A stretch of DNA of 64,000 nucleotides from Crotophaga sulcirostris. Its lineage: Eukaryota; Chordata; Aves; Cuculiformes; Crotophagidae. The notes under the pieces were generated by a model, which saw only the letters and a program-made list of their open reading frames with translations, was not told the origin of the DNA and searched no databases. Numbering within the stretch: position 1 is the stretch's first letter; every line of letters begins with the position of its first letter. The stretch lies in assembly GCA_013397455.1 (NCBI GenBank), contig VYZB01000379.1, positions 63,324 through 127,323 of the forward strand, given 5' to 3'. Position numbers and translations under genes: made by a program. This document shows positions 37,307-49,865 of this stretch, one piece after another.

Positions 37307-37911
37307 AAACTGGTACATCTCAAAAGGAAACTTTCCACTAGACAACTGCTGCAAAGAGTCAGCAGAGACTAACAGTGTGTGTGTGTGCTTTCTGGCATAG
37401 AAACTAGGGAGCTGGGCAAAGCTAATTTCAGTAAGAATGGATGGGAAAGTGGGTTAAAGATACATTTTTAACTTGTTCCAAACCATGAAATTATATTTTT
37501 CCTGCTCTTAAACTCAGCATTTAAAGCCATGATGAACTGAGCCTCTAAACTCGGGAGAAGTAGCTCTTGAATCAGCTTGATCAGGTTACTTCATTAGAGG
37601 TGCTAGTCCTTTGCTTGTGGAAAAAGCTTGAAAGAAAATCAAAACGAGGAAGCTAGGAGTGTGCCTATAGTGGAGTATCTTCACTGGAAATATTTAAAAC
37701 CTTATGGAAAAGGGAAACTGTAAAGGAGGAGAAATGAACATCGACTAACAGACAAAAGAAATAGAGGATGTATGAAAGAACAAGAGTATGCGTAGGTATC
37801 AATTAATAGCAGAGGAAAAAAGAAGAGGAAAAAAAACTGAGTGGTGATAATATGGTTATTTGGAAAAGCTAGAATACAGGAAAAAAAAGACATTGTAAGA
37901 ATACAAATAAA
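37307..37911 (+). terminator. Probable 3' UTR of gene B with polyadenylation signal
   Basis: No coding exon follows the stop. The first AATAAA is at 37906-37911, about 600 bp downstream; a second is at 38589-38594. A short GT repeat lies at about 37376-37388. Confidence 0.4.
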
Positions 37912-40387
37912 GCTCCTCTTCATGACTCAAAATGACCCCTCATGATTGAAAGTCAATACCTGTTCTAGAAAGAATGCATGGCCTCTGATTTATCGTGCTT
38001 ATTTTGTAAAGGAATGGTGATGCAATTGATTACATTTTCTACTATCATTTTTATCTAATATACTTCATCATGAGACAGCTGAGCCATACTGGCAAAACCT
38101 GTATTGTACTGTGTTCACCTAACTGACCTAAACCCACGAAGGCAGTCTGTAACGGCAAACAAGTAGGCAATTCGCCCATCAGAGCAAAGACTAGGTGGAA
38201 GAAATGTGGTTCTTCTCCTCTACCATTCGTATCCACAACTCTAAGTCCCAGCTTTCAGTGGACAATCCATTCAACAGAAGAAAATGTGAAAGACCTTGAA
38301 ATGAGATACTACCATGAACAACATGACCAATCCATTAATGAGCAACTTACATGTATTACAAGCTACAGACAGCAGTCACCTTCTAGGTAGCAAATAATAT
38401 CAAGCCCAATGCACAGAACAGGAGGAGTTTGGATTTTTTTAAAGAACATCTCAATTTATTCTTTTTACTAATATTTGTGTGTGTGTGTATGACATTGTTC
38501 TGATTATTTCCTAATAATAGCTGACAGAGGTCACTGACAATGATCCTGGTTTAAAAAGTAGTACCTAAAAATGCTTACTGATATCTACAATAAAGTCTGA
38601 TGAAACAGGTGACTATATTCCAGTTTACCACCTAAAATGCCATTTCTTCTGGTGTTGCTTACAGCTGGCTCGGTAGGTGTGTTCTGCTATTACTCTAAAG
38701 CTCTTTAAATGCTGAGTTGTGCTCCTGTGCATGCACAGAACTGCCTCAATCCGAGCAATTTTCATCTTATCACCCACCTAAGGGTGGGGCATATTCGGTT
38801 TTCCTGTCTGCCCTATCCCCTGAGGGACCTGATCCCATAGGCTTGCCTGGAACACGCTTTACATACTGGCAGGGCTTTGCTTTCCATAGAACAAGTGTCC
38901 TTCTTGGCTAGATTTTTTTCTGCAGCAAACTCCTTGTGTTGAGAGCAAGCTCCAAGTGCTGTTTGCTGGTTTGGACAGAATTTGGGAAGAGGTAAAAAGG
39001 AGTGTCCAGAGTTTGAAGGTAGGTAACTTCTAAGTAGAAGCACGATGTGCTTTTTGCCCAGGCGATGTTAAGGCAGCAGTCTAGGAGCACATCCTGACTT
39101 CTGTGGTAAGAGATGAAATTTAGCTGTGTGTAATCACATAACAGGAAAAGTGTCAAGGACATTTTTCCCTGTCTCAAATAAGACGTTCTTTTGCCTGTGA
39201 TTGACAGTGTGACCATCCCTCTAAAATGTGTCCTCTCCACTGAACCAAGGGACCTGGTTTCATGAAAAATCTCAACTCCTTTTTGTTGCTTTAATCCTTT
39301 TAATTCTCTGTATCATGGCTATGAGTTCTTCATTTTAGCTGCATATTTGGTGACTAAAAGCAATATGTTTTATTTTTAACTAACATCTCCTTTACCAGTA
39401 TGGACTGTTAAATTACACCCTTGCTACACTTACCAATTAAAAATCTGAATATCCCTAGACAGCTTCATTGTAGTTGTAAACACAACCTGTGTAAGTTATC
39501 TTGCCACCTTTACCTCTTGACAATAACACCTTGTGAAAAGATTTACTGCTGGGCTGCTATCTGCAGTTTTATTACTCCTGGTGTTTTGCCAGTTTTTCTC
39601 CCCACTGTAAATTGATTTGATACAAATAGGCATGGGATATCAACTATAATGCCTGGATTTAGGCAGCTGGACTGTTTCTGTGGGAGCTGCCCTTCTCTGT
39701 TAAAGTCCATAATTTTTTCTTACCACAAGCACACCCAGAGTCTTACATGCAGCAGAGGAGAAGAGATCCTACCTAATCTCTTGCAGATCTATTGAAATTA
39801 TGAAAAAAGTAACAGAGATAATGGCAATGAATCTAAGTAGTTGGCTATTCCAGGGAGCTGTACAAGAGCCCTTTTCCTTATCCTTACATTACGATGCCTT
39901 TCAGGCCTTGATGAGCATTGATTACTCTTTTTACGTTGCCCTCTCCATTCAAATCAAGTAGCTCTTCTTCACTCATGTGCTTGTTGCAATCTATGGAATA
40001 TAATTTCCTTTGCTTTTTCTTCTTTTTAGAACAGCAGTTCTTGTTGTGCAGAAGACTCCTGGAAAAGGAATATTCTTTTGGTAAGCAAGTTTTTAAATAA
40101 GACCTCAGATATTAAAAGCAAGATTGAGGCATTCCTGCCATGTTTATATTCAATATTTTATTGTCCTCCATGAGTGTGTTGTCACTGTTTAGTTACATGA
40201 GCCAGGGTGTGCCTTACGTTCTTCTTGCTCTAGTGTCTGAATCTGCTGACAGCAATATAATTCCTCTTGTCTCTAACAAAAAAAGCTTCTTAACATGTTT
40301 TCTGCTGATAGAGTTACCCTGGGGACAAGGCAAGGTTGCGTGGATTTCAAATAAAATCTATGGCAAGGCAATCAGGGGTTTTCTATG

Positions 40388-40548
40388 ATCATAGAATCAT
40401 AGAATGAATTAGGTTAGAAGGGACCTTTAAAGATGATCTAGTACAACCCCCTCTGACATGAACAGGGACATTTTTCACTAGACCAGGTTGCTCAGCCTGA
40501 CCTTGCGCACTTCCAATGATGAGGCATCCACAAGACTGTTCCTCCTTT
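40388..40548 (-). mobile_element. CR1 LINE fragment, 3' end, diverged
   Basis: GATCATAGAATCATAGAATG, then a diverged body ending near GATGAGGCATCCACAAG. Lies about 560 bp left of the fossil desaturase exon. Confidence 0.72.
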
Positions 40549-41108
40549 TTCTGCCCAAACTACAGAATCAGGTTTGTCAGTATGAGGGTTTTTAAGGTAA
40601 GAGCTCTATAGATGAGAAGCAAAATTAAGCAGTGACTAGAAGCTTCTGCAACTCCACAACACCAGTATCTGATCATCCCACAGGCATTTTTTATAAATTG
40701 ATCTTCATAATCCTTTTGGGAGCTGGGAAAACGGTATATCCGTTATAGTGAGAGAAGTCTCAACATCTGCATCTAAATAGTTTGAGAGTGCAATGAGCCC
40801 TCTATTTTTATAAGAAGACTGTGGTGGAGAATGTAACTAAGTTCTAGTTTCTTGCATCGCTGGACCCTTTGTGAAAGCAAATGCCTGTATAGATGTGTCT
40901 GTTAATATGAACAGGAGCGATTCTGGTGTAAAAAAGATGAAAAAGAAGCATAAAATGGCAAGTTAGAAACAGGTTGGAGACCTTTGAAGATGAATGTTTG
41001 CACTTATAAGACAAATGGGCTCATTCCCTTCTTGTCTGGCTCTGTTGTCTTGTGTCCCAGACTACCATGGGGGACTTCTATCATCTGCTTTCTCTGTAGG
41101 CATTCCAG

Positions 41109-41206
41109 CATCCTTTCACAACATTTCACTGTGATATTAATGCTGATGAAACTTGGCGCTAACTGGTGAACCGGCACTTGGTAAGCCCAGCACTGAGCCC
41201 CTGAAA
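41109..41206 (+). pseudogene. Fossil FADS1-type exon 2 (remnant of a lost array copy)
   Basis: The first 20 bases match gene A exon 2 at 17 positions, and 41160-41200 matches it at 31 of 41. The start reads HPFTTFHCDIN, against [11 protein letters not shown] in gene A. After a shift from frame 0 to frame 2 the rest reads LTGEPALGKPSTEPLK, against [16 protein letters not shown]. The fossil is 98 bp where live copies have 111, so a net 13 nt is lost between the two blocks. The base just before is a retained TTCCAG acceptor with a pyrimidine-rich tract, so this looks like a decayed genomic duplicate rather than a processed copy. The donor is destroyed (GTTCTG). No convincing exon 1 or exons 4-12 were found nearby. 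Confidence 0.75.
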
Positions 41207-41242
41207 GTTCTGTATTTGTCTTAATGAGTGTTTGCATGGTGG

Positions 41243-41325
41243 GACTGCCAGAGGAAGATGGGAATACCTCCTTCTATTTACTGACAACTAGATCTTCCTG
41301 TTTACATTGCCCTGTAGCTTGGACT
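41243..41325 (+). pseudogene. Possible remnant of FADS1-type exon 3 next to the fossil exon 2
   Basis: Short blocks resemble exon 3 in the right order: GAGGAAGATGGG against GAGAAGATGGGG, CTTCCTG followed by TTACATTGCCCT against TTTCATTCACCT, and GTAGCTTGG against GCAGCTTGG. Spacing is roughly kept, but identity is low and there is almost no intron after exon 2. It may be coincidence. Confidence 0.25.
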
Positions 41326-41570
41326 AACTCTCCACTGAACTCATCTCCAAGCTGAACGTGTCCTTTGGGTCTTTGTCCGATGGCTTAGTGTCATCCCTAC
41401 TTGTAACTGGAAGCAAAACCTGCCTGCTTCAGGTGCTGTCTAGTTCATGGACCTTCTAAAGCCCAGTGGTAGCGGTGGCAATGAGCTCTCCCCGGTGGCA
41501 AATAAATCAAAATGAATGACGCGGCTGACACGACCCTGCTGCCTGTAGTCCTCCTGCTCTCCATCAGGTG

Positions 41571-41858
41571 AGTGTTGGTCTCTTCTCCCAAGTGACAGGT
41601 GATAGGATGAGAGGAAATGGCTGCAAGTTGTGCCAGTGGAGGTTCAGACTAGACATCAGGAAAAATTTCTTTACTGAAAGGGTGGTCAGGCACTGGCAGA
41701 GGTTGCCCAGGGAGGTGGTGGAGTCCCCATCCCTGGAGGGGTTTAAAAGACGAGTAGATGAGTTTCTCAGGGACATGGTTTAGTAAGTGGGCAGGTACCA
41801 CTGGACTCGATGATCTCAGAGGTCCTTTACAACCAGATGATTCTATGATTCTTTGATT
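41571..41858 (+). mobile_element. CR1 LINE fragment
   Basis: From AGTGTTGGTCTCTTCTCCCA through GAGGTTGCCCAGGGAGGTGG to the 3' end GATTCTATGATTCTTTGATT. Confidence 0.85.
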
Positions 41859-41960
41859 CATCGAGTCCAACTCCCTGCTCCTTACAGGAATACCTAAAAC
41901 TAAACTGTATAATTAAAGGCATTGTCCAGATGCTCCCTGAACTCTGATAGGCTTGGTGTC
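41859..41960 (-). mobile_element. Second CR1-like fragment in inverted orientation
   Basis: CATCGAGTCCAACTCCCTGC follows directly on the 3' end of the + strand copy, so the two 3' ends abut. Body diverged; the call rests mainly on the terminus. Confidence 0.5.
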
Positions 41961-42532
41961 ATGACCTCTTTGGTTGTTGAAGTGCTAGAAGAGGTGGAAG
42001 ATGTTGGCATGATTTCCAGCTGGCTAGTTCAGAGGTATAACCTCTCTCAAGGAAAAAAAAATAGAAAAGGATTAAGAAAAATAATACAAGCTTGCCTCCT
42101 TGTGGTGCTGTCCCGCTGTTACACCTAGAAATGAACCCTTTTTCCTTTTCCTCCCTGAATTTTTTTTTCCTCCCTGTTTGCTGCTGAGACTGGAACAGCT
42201 GCATTGATACCAGATGGTTTAGAGCATCCCTGATCTTTCAGCACCTCAGCTGTGATTTTAGAGCCTCTTAGTGCCAGACAATTTTGTTCAGGGAGAACAA
42301 AGGATGCAGTTCTGCCTGATAATACCTGGTACTACAATGTGGTGCTCCTGCATTGAAGTCCTGAGTGCATAACACAGAAATATTATCCAAAGAAGTGCAA
42401 TAACAATATAAAAATAACTTAACAACTTAATAGTGTTCTCTTGGATTACTACTACTATCATCTGTATTAAGTGGGTTTGAATATTAGAAGGTGGTGGGAT
42501 TGTAACAATTCATTTATAGCGCACAGTTATGC

Positions 42533-43145
42533 AGCCATAGAAAGATTTGGGTTGGAAGGGACCTTTAGACATCATCCAGTTCCACTCTCCTGCCGTGGGC
42601 AGTGGCACCTCCCACTGGACCAGGGGGCTCCAAGCCCCACCCAAACTGGCCTTGAACGCCTCCAGGGATGGGGCAGCCACAACTTCTCTGGGCAACCGGT
42701 GCCCACATTGCCTCACCACTCTCACAGGAAAACATTTCTTCCTAATATCTAATCTAAATCTCCTTTCTTTCAGTTAAAAACTATTCCCCCTTATCCTATC
42801 CCTGCACTCCCTGATCAAGGGCCCCTCCACAGCTTTCCTGGAGCTCCTTTCAGTACTGGGAGGCTGCTCTAAGGTCTCCCCAGAGCCTTCTCGTCTCCAG
42901 GCTGAACAACCCCAACTCTCTCAGCCTGTCCTCGCACAGGAGGTGCTCCAGCCCTCGGATCATCTCCAGCCCTTGGATCATCTCCGTGGCCTCCTCTGGA
43001 CTCGCTCCAACAGCTCAATGTCCTTCCTGTGCTCAGGACTCCAGAGCTGAATGCAGGACTCCAGGTGAGGTCTCACCAGAGCACAGCAGAGGGGGAGAAT
43101 CCCCTCCCTCGCCCTGCTGGTCCCACTGCTTTGCATGCAGCTGAA
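42533..43145 (-). mobile_element. CR1 LINE fragment, about 610 bp
   Basis: AAAGATTTGGGTTGGAAGGG through CTCTCAGCCTGTCCTCGCAC to CCCTGCTGGTCCCACTGCTT. Contains a small local duplication of the CAGCCCTCGGATCATCT / CAGCCCTTGGATCATCT block near 42948-42984. Confidence 0.88.
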
Positions 43146-43767
43146 TGTGTAGGGGCAGTTTATGGAGAGAAGGGATGTGGTGTCACAGCCTAGGATTAAT
43201 CTCACATCTCCTTTTCTTGCTCCATGTAATATCCTGTGGCACATGAGTACTGGTTAGGACTGACTCCAACAGCCTGGGCTAATGAAGCTCATTCCTTTGC
43301 TTCAATCTGCAAAAGCCCTTGTACACCTCCTACAAAAGGAAACTAAATGATATTATGGCCCTGACAGAATCCCTTTAGTTTAAATTTCATTTAATTACAT
43401 TGCTCTTAGCCTTTTTTTCCAAGACACCGGGAGCTCCTCCCATATAGAAGGTCGTATTTCAAGATCCAGATCTCTCAGGTGTAATCCTGGCTGCTGTCAA
43501 CCTTTAAGTTTCATGTCCAAAAGGTGGCACTTGCAGCACTGAACCAGTGAATATACTCTGGAGTGGTTTGTGTGTCTGGCACCACTGCCTCCTTAGATTT
43601 ATAATCTGTTAGGATTCAGTAGAAGCAACTAGTGGCTGCCCAGGGCTAAGATTAAGCAATTAGTACTCCACTTGAATTTTCAGAAGTGTCCCACAGGCAT
43701 CATCCTAGGCCTCTGTTTGTCTCATCAAGGATTAGGAGCAACTAAAAGGAGTAAAATGCAATAGCAA

Positions 43768-44440
43768 AAGCTGGACATGAGCTGGCAAAGCGTACTTGCA
43801 GCCCAAAAAGCCGAATTCTTCCTGGGCTGCATCAAAAGAAGTGGGACCAGCAGGGTGAGAGAAGGGATTCTGCTCCTCTGCTCTGCTCTTGTGAGGCCTC
43901 ACCTGGAGTCCTGCATTCAGTTCTGGAATCCTGAGCACAGGAAGGACCTGGAGCTGTTGGAGTGAGTCCAGAGGAGGCCACGGAGATGATCCAAGGGCTG
44001 GAGATGATCCGAGGGCTGGAGCACATCCCATAGAAGAACACACTGAGAGAGTTGGGCTTGCTCAGCCTAGAGGAGAGAAGGCGCTGGGGAGACCTTAGAG
44101 CAGCCTCCAGTACTGAAAGGGGCTTCAGGAAAGCTGGGCAGGGGCTCTTGATCAGGTAGTGCAGGGAGAGGATGAGGGGGGAATGGTTTTAAACTAAGAG
44201 AGGGGAGATTTAGACTGCATATAAGGAAGAAAATTTTACAGTGAAGGTGCTGAAACACTGGCACGGGTCCCCCAGGGAGGTGGTGGAGGCCCCATCCCTG
44301 GAAACCTTCAAGGCCAGGTTGGATGGGGCTCTGAGCAACCTGATCTGGTTAAAGATGTCCCTGGTCCTGCAGGGGGGTTGGACTGGATGACCTTTAAAGA
44401 TCCCTTCCAACCCAAAGCATTCTATGATTCTATGGTTTTA
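43768..44440 (+). mobile_element. CR1 LINE fragment, about 670 bp, among the longest
   Basis: From AGCTGGACATGAGCTGGCAA to the 3' end CATTCTATGATTCTATGG. Retains the CCTGGAGTCCTGCATTCAGT block that shorter copies lack. Confidence 0.88.
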
Positions 44441-45681
44441 TGATATCCACTGATATTCATCATGCCGGGCTGGCACAAAACACTTGGGAAATGTGTTTTT
44501 AAAATGCAATCAATTTCCTCCCAAGGTAAATCATAGTCCATCTAAAGAAAATACCAAACTGGAACCAGGTTTCTATGGGCACAGAGGAAAAATCATCCTG
44601 TTTGGTTAACCTGAGTAACAGTAATCCACAAATGAAAAAAAAAAAAAAGATCTAGGGTGTCAGCTAGTTTCAGCTAGGAGAGAGAGCTCTTGATCCATCA
44701 GTTTGAGGCTGCAGAACTCATGAGCCTGAAGCTCAGTTTATACACTCTGTATAAACTTCATTCATGTTATGTAGGAGGAAACAATCAGATAGCCCATTAG
44801 GCTTGGCAGACAACAGAAAAGGCATTTACAGGGTTATTTACAGGGAAGCTCACGATATTTCTTCTCTCCACGTGGCAGTTGTCCAGGGAATCTCAGGAAC
44901 TAGGAGCTGGAATACTTCAGATGAGAAGTAAATTCACCTTAAGTCCACATTTGTCACCCACTCTTTTTTCTTATCAGGCTTCATAATATTCCCAGTTCCC
45001 TTTTTGAGTTTGGTAATATTTTTCCCTATCTCCGTGACTGCTTTGCCTGCCTCAGTTGTCACATTTGTTTATCTTTTAAGGATGCTTTTTTGGCTTTTTC
45101 TCTTTTTACCTTCTGTGTTCCTTAAGTGGTTTTAAATTATGTATACTCTGAACAAACTCCTAAGAGTTTTTCTTAGTTATCCTTTGCTGACTTGTAATTT
45201 GTAAAAGCCAAAGTAAAAATCAAATAGTAAAAGATAAACTCCTGTGGTTTTGCCAATTTCTCTTTCGGTAACATGGGTCAACTTTAAATAAGGAGCATAA
45301 AATCACCTTCTAACAAAAATAAGCAAGCATGAAATAATCTGCTGAGCATAAACAATAAATGAGGACAGGTTCTTAGGCTTTGAATGACTCAGTATCTACA
45401 TCAAATAATTAGATTTGTGACATAACTGGTCTGATGACATTAGAAAAGGAAAATAAAATCCTGTGCAGATGATCCATGGAAGTTATGCAGGGATTATGCA
45501 AGTGAATCTAAAGGTATTTGTCATAACTTATGAATATTTTTTCTAATGACTGTTTGAGATGTGTCAAACTTTCCACCCCATGTTCCTTAAGTTAAGCATA
45601 AACTGTGCATAGAATAGCTTACATTTAAGCTTTGTCATGAAGAATTTGGCAGCACATCCATTAAATTAAAAATTGGAAGAT

Positions 45682-46005
45682 TATAGAATCATAGAATGGT
45701 TTGGGTTGGAAGGGACCCAGGGCCATGGGCAGGGACACCTCCCACCAGACCAGGCTGCTCAAGACCCCATCCAACCTGGCCTTGAACACCTCCAGGGACG
45801 GGGCATTCATGGCTTCCCTGGGCAACCTGTGCCAGGGCCTCAGCACCCTCATCATGAAGAATTTCTTCCTAATGTCTAATCTAAATATTCTTCCTTCCAG
45901 TTTAAAGCTATCCCCCTTTGCCCTTGTAAAAAGCCCCTCCCAGCTTTCTTTTAGGTGCCCTTCAGGTACTGGAAGGCTACTATGAGGTCTCCTCGGACCC
46001 TTCTC
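45682..46005 (-). mobile_element. CR1 LINE fragment
   Basis: TAGAATCATAGAATGGTTTG through CAGTTTAAAGCTATCCCCCT; missing the usual AAGATCATCCAGTTCC block after the terminus. Confidence 0.86.
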
Positions 46006-46483
46006 TAGGAGGTGAAGATATGAGGTGTTCAATTACATTTATAGATAAAATGAATAATTTTAACCTTATAGATTCTTTAAACATTGATTTTGGAGATGAC
46101 AAAAGTTCTGTTTGAAAAAAAACAAACTTCAATTATAAGTAAGCAGGACAGAAAAATTTGGGCTTACCTGAACAATGTACAATTGCCTGTTTTGTCTCTG
46201 AGCATGAACAACCATGACCATTTTCTGCCCTTAGATGAAGATGTTTCTAATAGAAGAACCTCTTAGAGGAGGTAACACAATGCAACAGTCACTTATTTAT
46301 GCTGAACTACTTAATACCACTTATACTGGTTTATTGAATTATATTATCTGTTCTTTGTATACTGTACCACTACACTCGTCCTCTAAAGGTATTATAATTA
46401 TATAATAACTATTTTTATGGTCCTTTATCAATGTGTAAGAAGTTCTCAATGGTTATTGATTATTGTTATACATACATACATGT

Positions 46484-46757
46484 TGTTACTTCTCTCAAGT
46501 AATAAGTGATAGGAGGAGAGGAAATGGCCTCAAGTTGCACCAGGTTTAGACTGGATATTAAAAAAAATTCTTTACCAAATGAGTGATAAAGCTTTGGAGC
46601 AGGCTGCCCCAGGCAGTGGCGGAGTCTCCTTCCCTGGAGATGTTCAAAAAATGTGTAGCACTTTGGGACACGGTTTAGTAGGCACAGTGGTATTGGGCTG
46701 AGGGTTAGACTGGATGGTCTTAGAAGTCTTTTCCAACCTTAATGATTCTATGATTTG
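46484..46757 (+). mobile_element. CR1 LINE fragment (variant subfamily)
   Basis: From TTACTTCTCTCAAGTAATAA to the 3' end CCTTAATGATTCTATGATTT. A perfect hairpin follows at 46765-46797. Confidence 0.83.
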
Positions 46758-46764
46758 ATATTAA

Positions 46765-46797
46765 AAGGCACAGACAAGGGTGACTTGTCTGTGCCTT
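46765..46797. repeat. Perfect inverted repeat, 14-bp arms with 5-nt loop
   Basis: Left arm AAGGCACAGACAAG (46765-46778), loop GGTGA, right arm CTTGTCTGTGCCTT (46784-46797). It begins eight bases after a CR1 3' end. Confidence 0.85.
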
Positions 46798-47443
46798 ATA
46801 TAGCATTGATTATTTGTATTGTAGCCTTGTTTTACAACACTGAAATTGCAGTTAATAAATCCAGATAATTGCCAAATTTTGTTTGGCAAGCAAGCAAGAC
46901 TTGTGTGGTCTGGCTAACAGAACTGGTATTAGCTTTCTGTTTCTGCTTCTTTCACTTTAGTGGGGTAACAGAAGGGAGAAGATCCTAAAAGAAAGGATGA
47001 GTTGTGGTGAAATATGGATCCAGCCAGTTCAGGTGAAATAAGGCAATTAGGTAACCTAGGCACAAGTTGTGCAAGGAACCAGCTCAACTACAAAATATAG
47101 ATCCTCCCTTTTAATCTTGATAATGGATCCTAACTGACAGAATGAATTATATGGCACTGCTCTGCTCCCCCTCCTTTCAGTCAAATAAAAGGGACCAAAT
47201 TGTTCTCACAGAGTGAGTGTGTGCCTAGGGTTTTGTAAGACAATTCTGAGCGTGCAATGCACCGATTCTCAGTTGAGATTGGTTGAATAACTTGACTGGG
47301 ATTTTAATATTCTACCTTCTTCAGGGAGAATAAAGAAGAATAATATAGACTCACTACTAAAGGTGAGGGATGACAAATGCACATTCATGATTGTAAGAGA
47401 GTAATTCTGCAAAAGGTTATTTTAATTGTTTGATTTTCCATTT

Positions 47444-47890
47444 CATAGAATCATAGAATGGTTTGGGTTGGAAGGGACCTTAAAGATTATCCAGCTCCAA
47501 CCCCCCTGCCATGGGAAGGGACACCTTCCAATAAATCAGGTTGCTCACAGTCCCATCCAACCCAGTCTTGAACACCTCCAGGGATGGGGCAGCCACCACT
47601 TCCCTGGGCAACCTGGGCCAGGGCCTCCCCACCCTCACAGGAAAATATTTCTTTGGAATATCTAATTTCAACCTCTCCTCTTTCATCTTAAAACTGTTCC
47701 CTCTCATCCTCTCCCTGCACTCCCTGATCAAGAGCCCCTTTCAGTACTGGAGGCTGCTCTAAGGTCTCCCCATAGCCTTCTCTTCTCCAGGCTGAACAGC
47801 CTTAACACTCCCAGCCTGTCCTCGTACAGGAGGTGCTCCAGCCCTCGGATCATCTTCATGCCTCTCCTCTGGACTCACTCCAACAGATGC
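47444..47890 (-). mobile_element. CR1 LINE fragment
   Basis: CATAGAATCATAGAATGGTT through CTTCTCTTCTCCAGGCTGAA to CTCCTCTGGACTCACTCCAA. Confidence 0.88.
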
Positions 47891-48211
47891 AACAGATATT
47901 TCAATTGCTTCCTCAGACTTTTCCTGAAATTTCTTTCTATTGCTCAAAAAAAAAAAGGAGAAAAAACAGTGATAAGAGTTGAAAGTACGACTCCTTAAAG
48001 GGCGCTGTTATTTCACTTATGGAGGAGAAAGTGAAGAGGTAAGTTGGTCACTGTCTATAACAAATGGAAGGAACACAAAGAAAATCTGAGTAGATCTCAA
48101 GTGCTTTCATTTTCTTCAAGCCTTAAACTTGTGCTGCCTCCAGCAATGACTCTTCAGAAAAAGAGCTTTTTCAGCCCTAATATTAAAGGACTCATTAAAT
48201 AGGATTCATCT

Positions 48212-48235
48212 TGCTTAGCTTTATGAAGCTAAGCA
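48212..48235. repeat. Inverted repeat, 10-bp arms with 4-nt loop
   Basis: TGCTTAGCTT, loop TATG, AAGCTAAGCA. A short perfect hairpin in AT-rich intergenic sequence; no function is indicated. Confidence 0.7.
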
Positions 48236-48827
48236 TCTAGTCTAAGCTAGTCCCTAGGTTCTCTTGTCAGTGAAGCAAGATAAGCATTTCTAGATGTAAT
48301 TTATATTGTCCATTTTCTCAAATGATTGTAGGGAAAGTATAAATAAATCCTTTGGGTTTTGCATTTTTAGACAGCTAAAGCTACGTGAGGGAATTCATTC
48401 ATTGTATCTGAACTATCCTGATATTTGCATCATCCTTTCTAAGACAGAGTTGTTCATTCTATAACATCAACTTTACCATGAAATGTGCTCAATTTGCTTT
48501 AGAAAAGTCCTTGTATCCAAGCTAAAATGCATTTATTCTGTCTCAGTCACAGTTGTTGAAGTAGATGCCAGAATCCTGGTGTGAAATGCCATACACAATG
48601 TAAACACAGTCGCACATCCAAATGCATAATCCTTAAATCTGTATATGGTAAAAATAGGATAGTTTGTTAAAGGAAATAATCCACTTGAAATAACTTGAAA
48701 TATAGTGAAAATATTAATGAGTTAAACCCACTTGTGTCTACTACTATATTTAAGTCTTCCTTTTTTGGTTATAATTTTATAGCCACATTTTTCCATCTTT
48801 CACTTTAATTTTCAGGTCATTCCTATG

Positions 48828-49121
48828 GGGAATTCCTCAGGGAATGCAGGGATAGGATGAGGGAGAACGGTTTTAAGATCAAGGAGGGGAGATTGAGATG
48901 AGATCTTAGGAAGAAATGTTTTCCTGGGAGGATGGGGAGGCCCTGTTCCAGATTGCCCAGAGCAGTGGTGGCTGCCCCATCCCTGGAGATGTTCAAGGCC
49001 AGGTTGGATCGGATTTGGAGCCCCCTGATCCAGTGGGAGGTGTCCCTGCCCATGGCAGAGGGGTTGGGACTGGATGGGTTTTGAGGTTCCTTTCAACCCA
49101 AACCATTCCATGATTCTATGA
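48828..49121 (+). mobile_element. CR1 LINE fragment, 3' portion
   Basis: From AATTCCTCAGGGAATGCAGG to the 3' end AAACCATTCCATGATTCTAT. Confidence 0.86.
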
Positions 49122-49865
49122 AATTTTCACATGACTTTTCCAGTATTTTTCTCCAAATAAAAAAATCAAGAACCAATATGACAGCAATTTATATACATAT
49201 ATAAATTTTGTAGAACAACATGATTTTCATCTGTTCTTTGTAAGAGCCCTGTAGGTGCAAAGAAACGCTACATTTACTCTCACTGATGGAGTGCTTGAAG
49301 AGGGGAAGTACCTTTCATGAGATCTAGTGAAAGAAGCACATTATGCCCATATTGTTATAGAATTGACTTCCCAAGAAGATAATTTATAGTGTTGTGCAAG
49401 GTGTTTTCACCTACTATTTGGTGTGACTTGCCTGTACCTGTCGGCATTCCTCAGATAGGAAGGGTGGGTGGATCTTTGCCTTATACAAAGCGTAATAACC
49501 AGTTTTCTCCAAATGGTAACCCAGACAAAGCTTTTTACAAAAGGTATCTGTGAGACAATGCAGAAAGTGGACACAGTCCATAAGCTCCATGTGCAGGAAA
49601 TCATTACTACTCTTGAAATTCACAGTTCCTGTCCTGTATAGGAAAAAAGAGGGTCCACCTGCATATACTTAAAGAATATCTCTCTCTTCATATTTCTTTC
49701 CAGGGGAATATGTGCAGTCACCGTGGACACTGTCACAAGTCTCTCTCAAGATTTGCTTTAAGGACGTGAGTGATTTCAGGTTTTTCTGCACTTCCCTATC
49801 CTTGCTTCTGGTGTGATGGCAGCATAATTACTACCCTTACAAAGTTGGGTGGTAATGCTGGCTCA

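Noticed and set aside
39978..40081. Exon-like stretch with TTTTTAG acceptor and GTAAGC donor around 40029-40080
   Set aside because: Splice-like ends occur by chance, the translated segment matches no desaturase exon, and no neighbouring exons follow.
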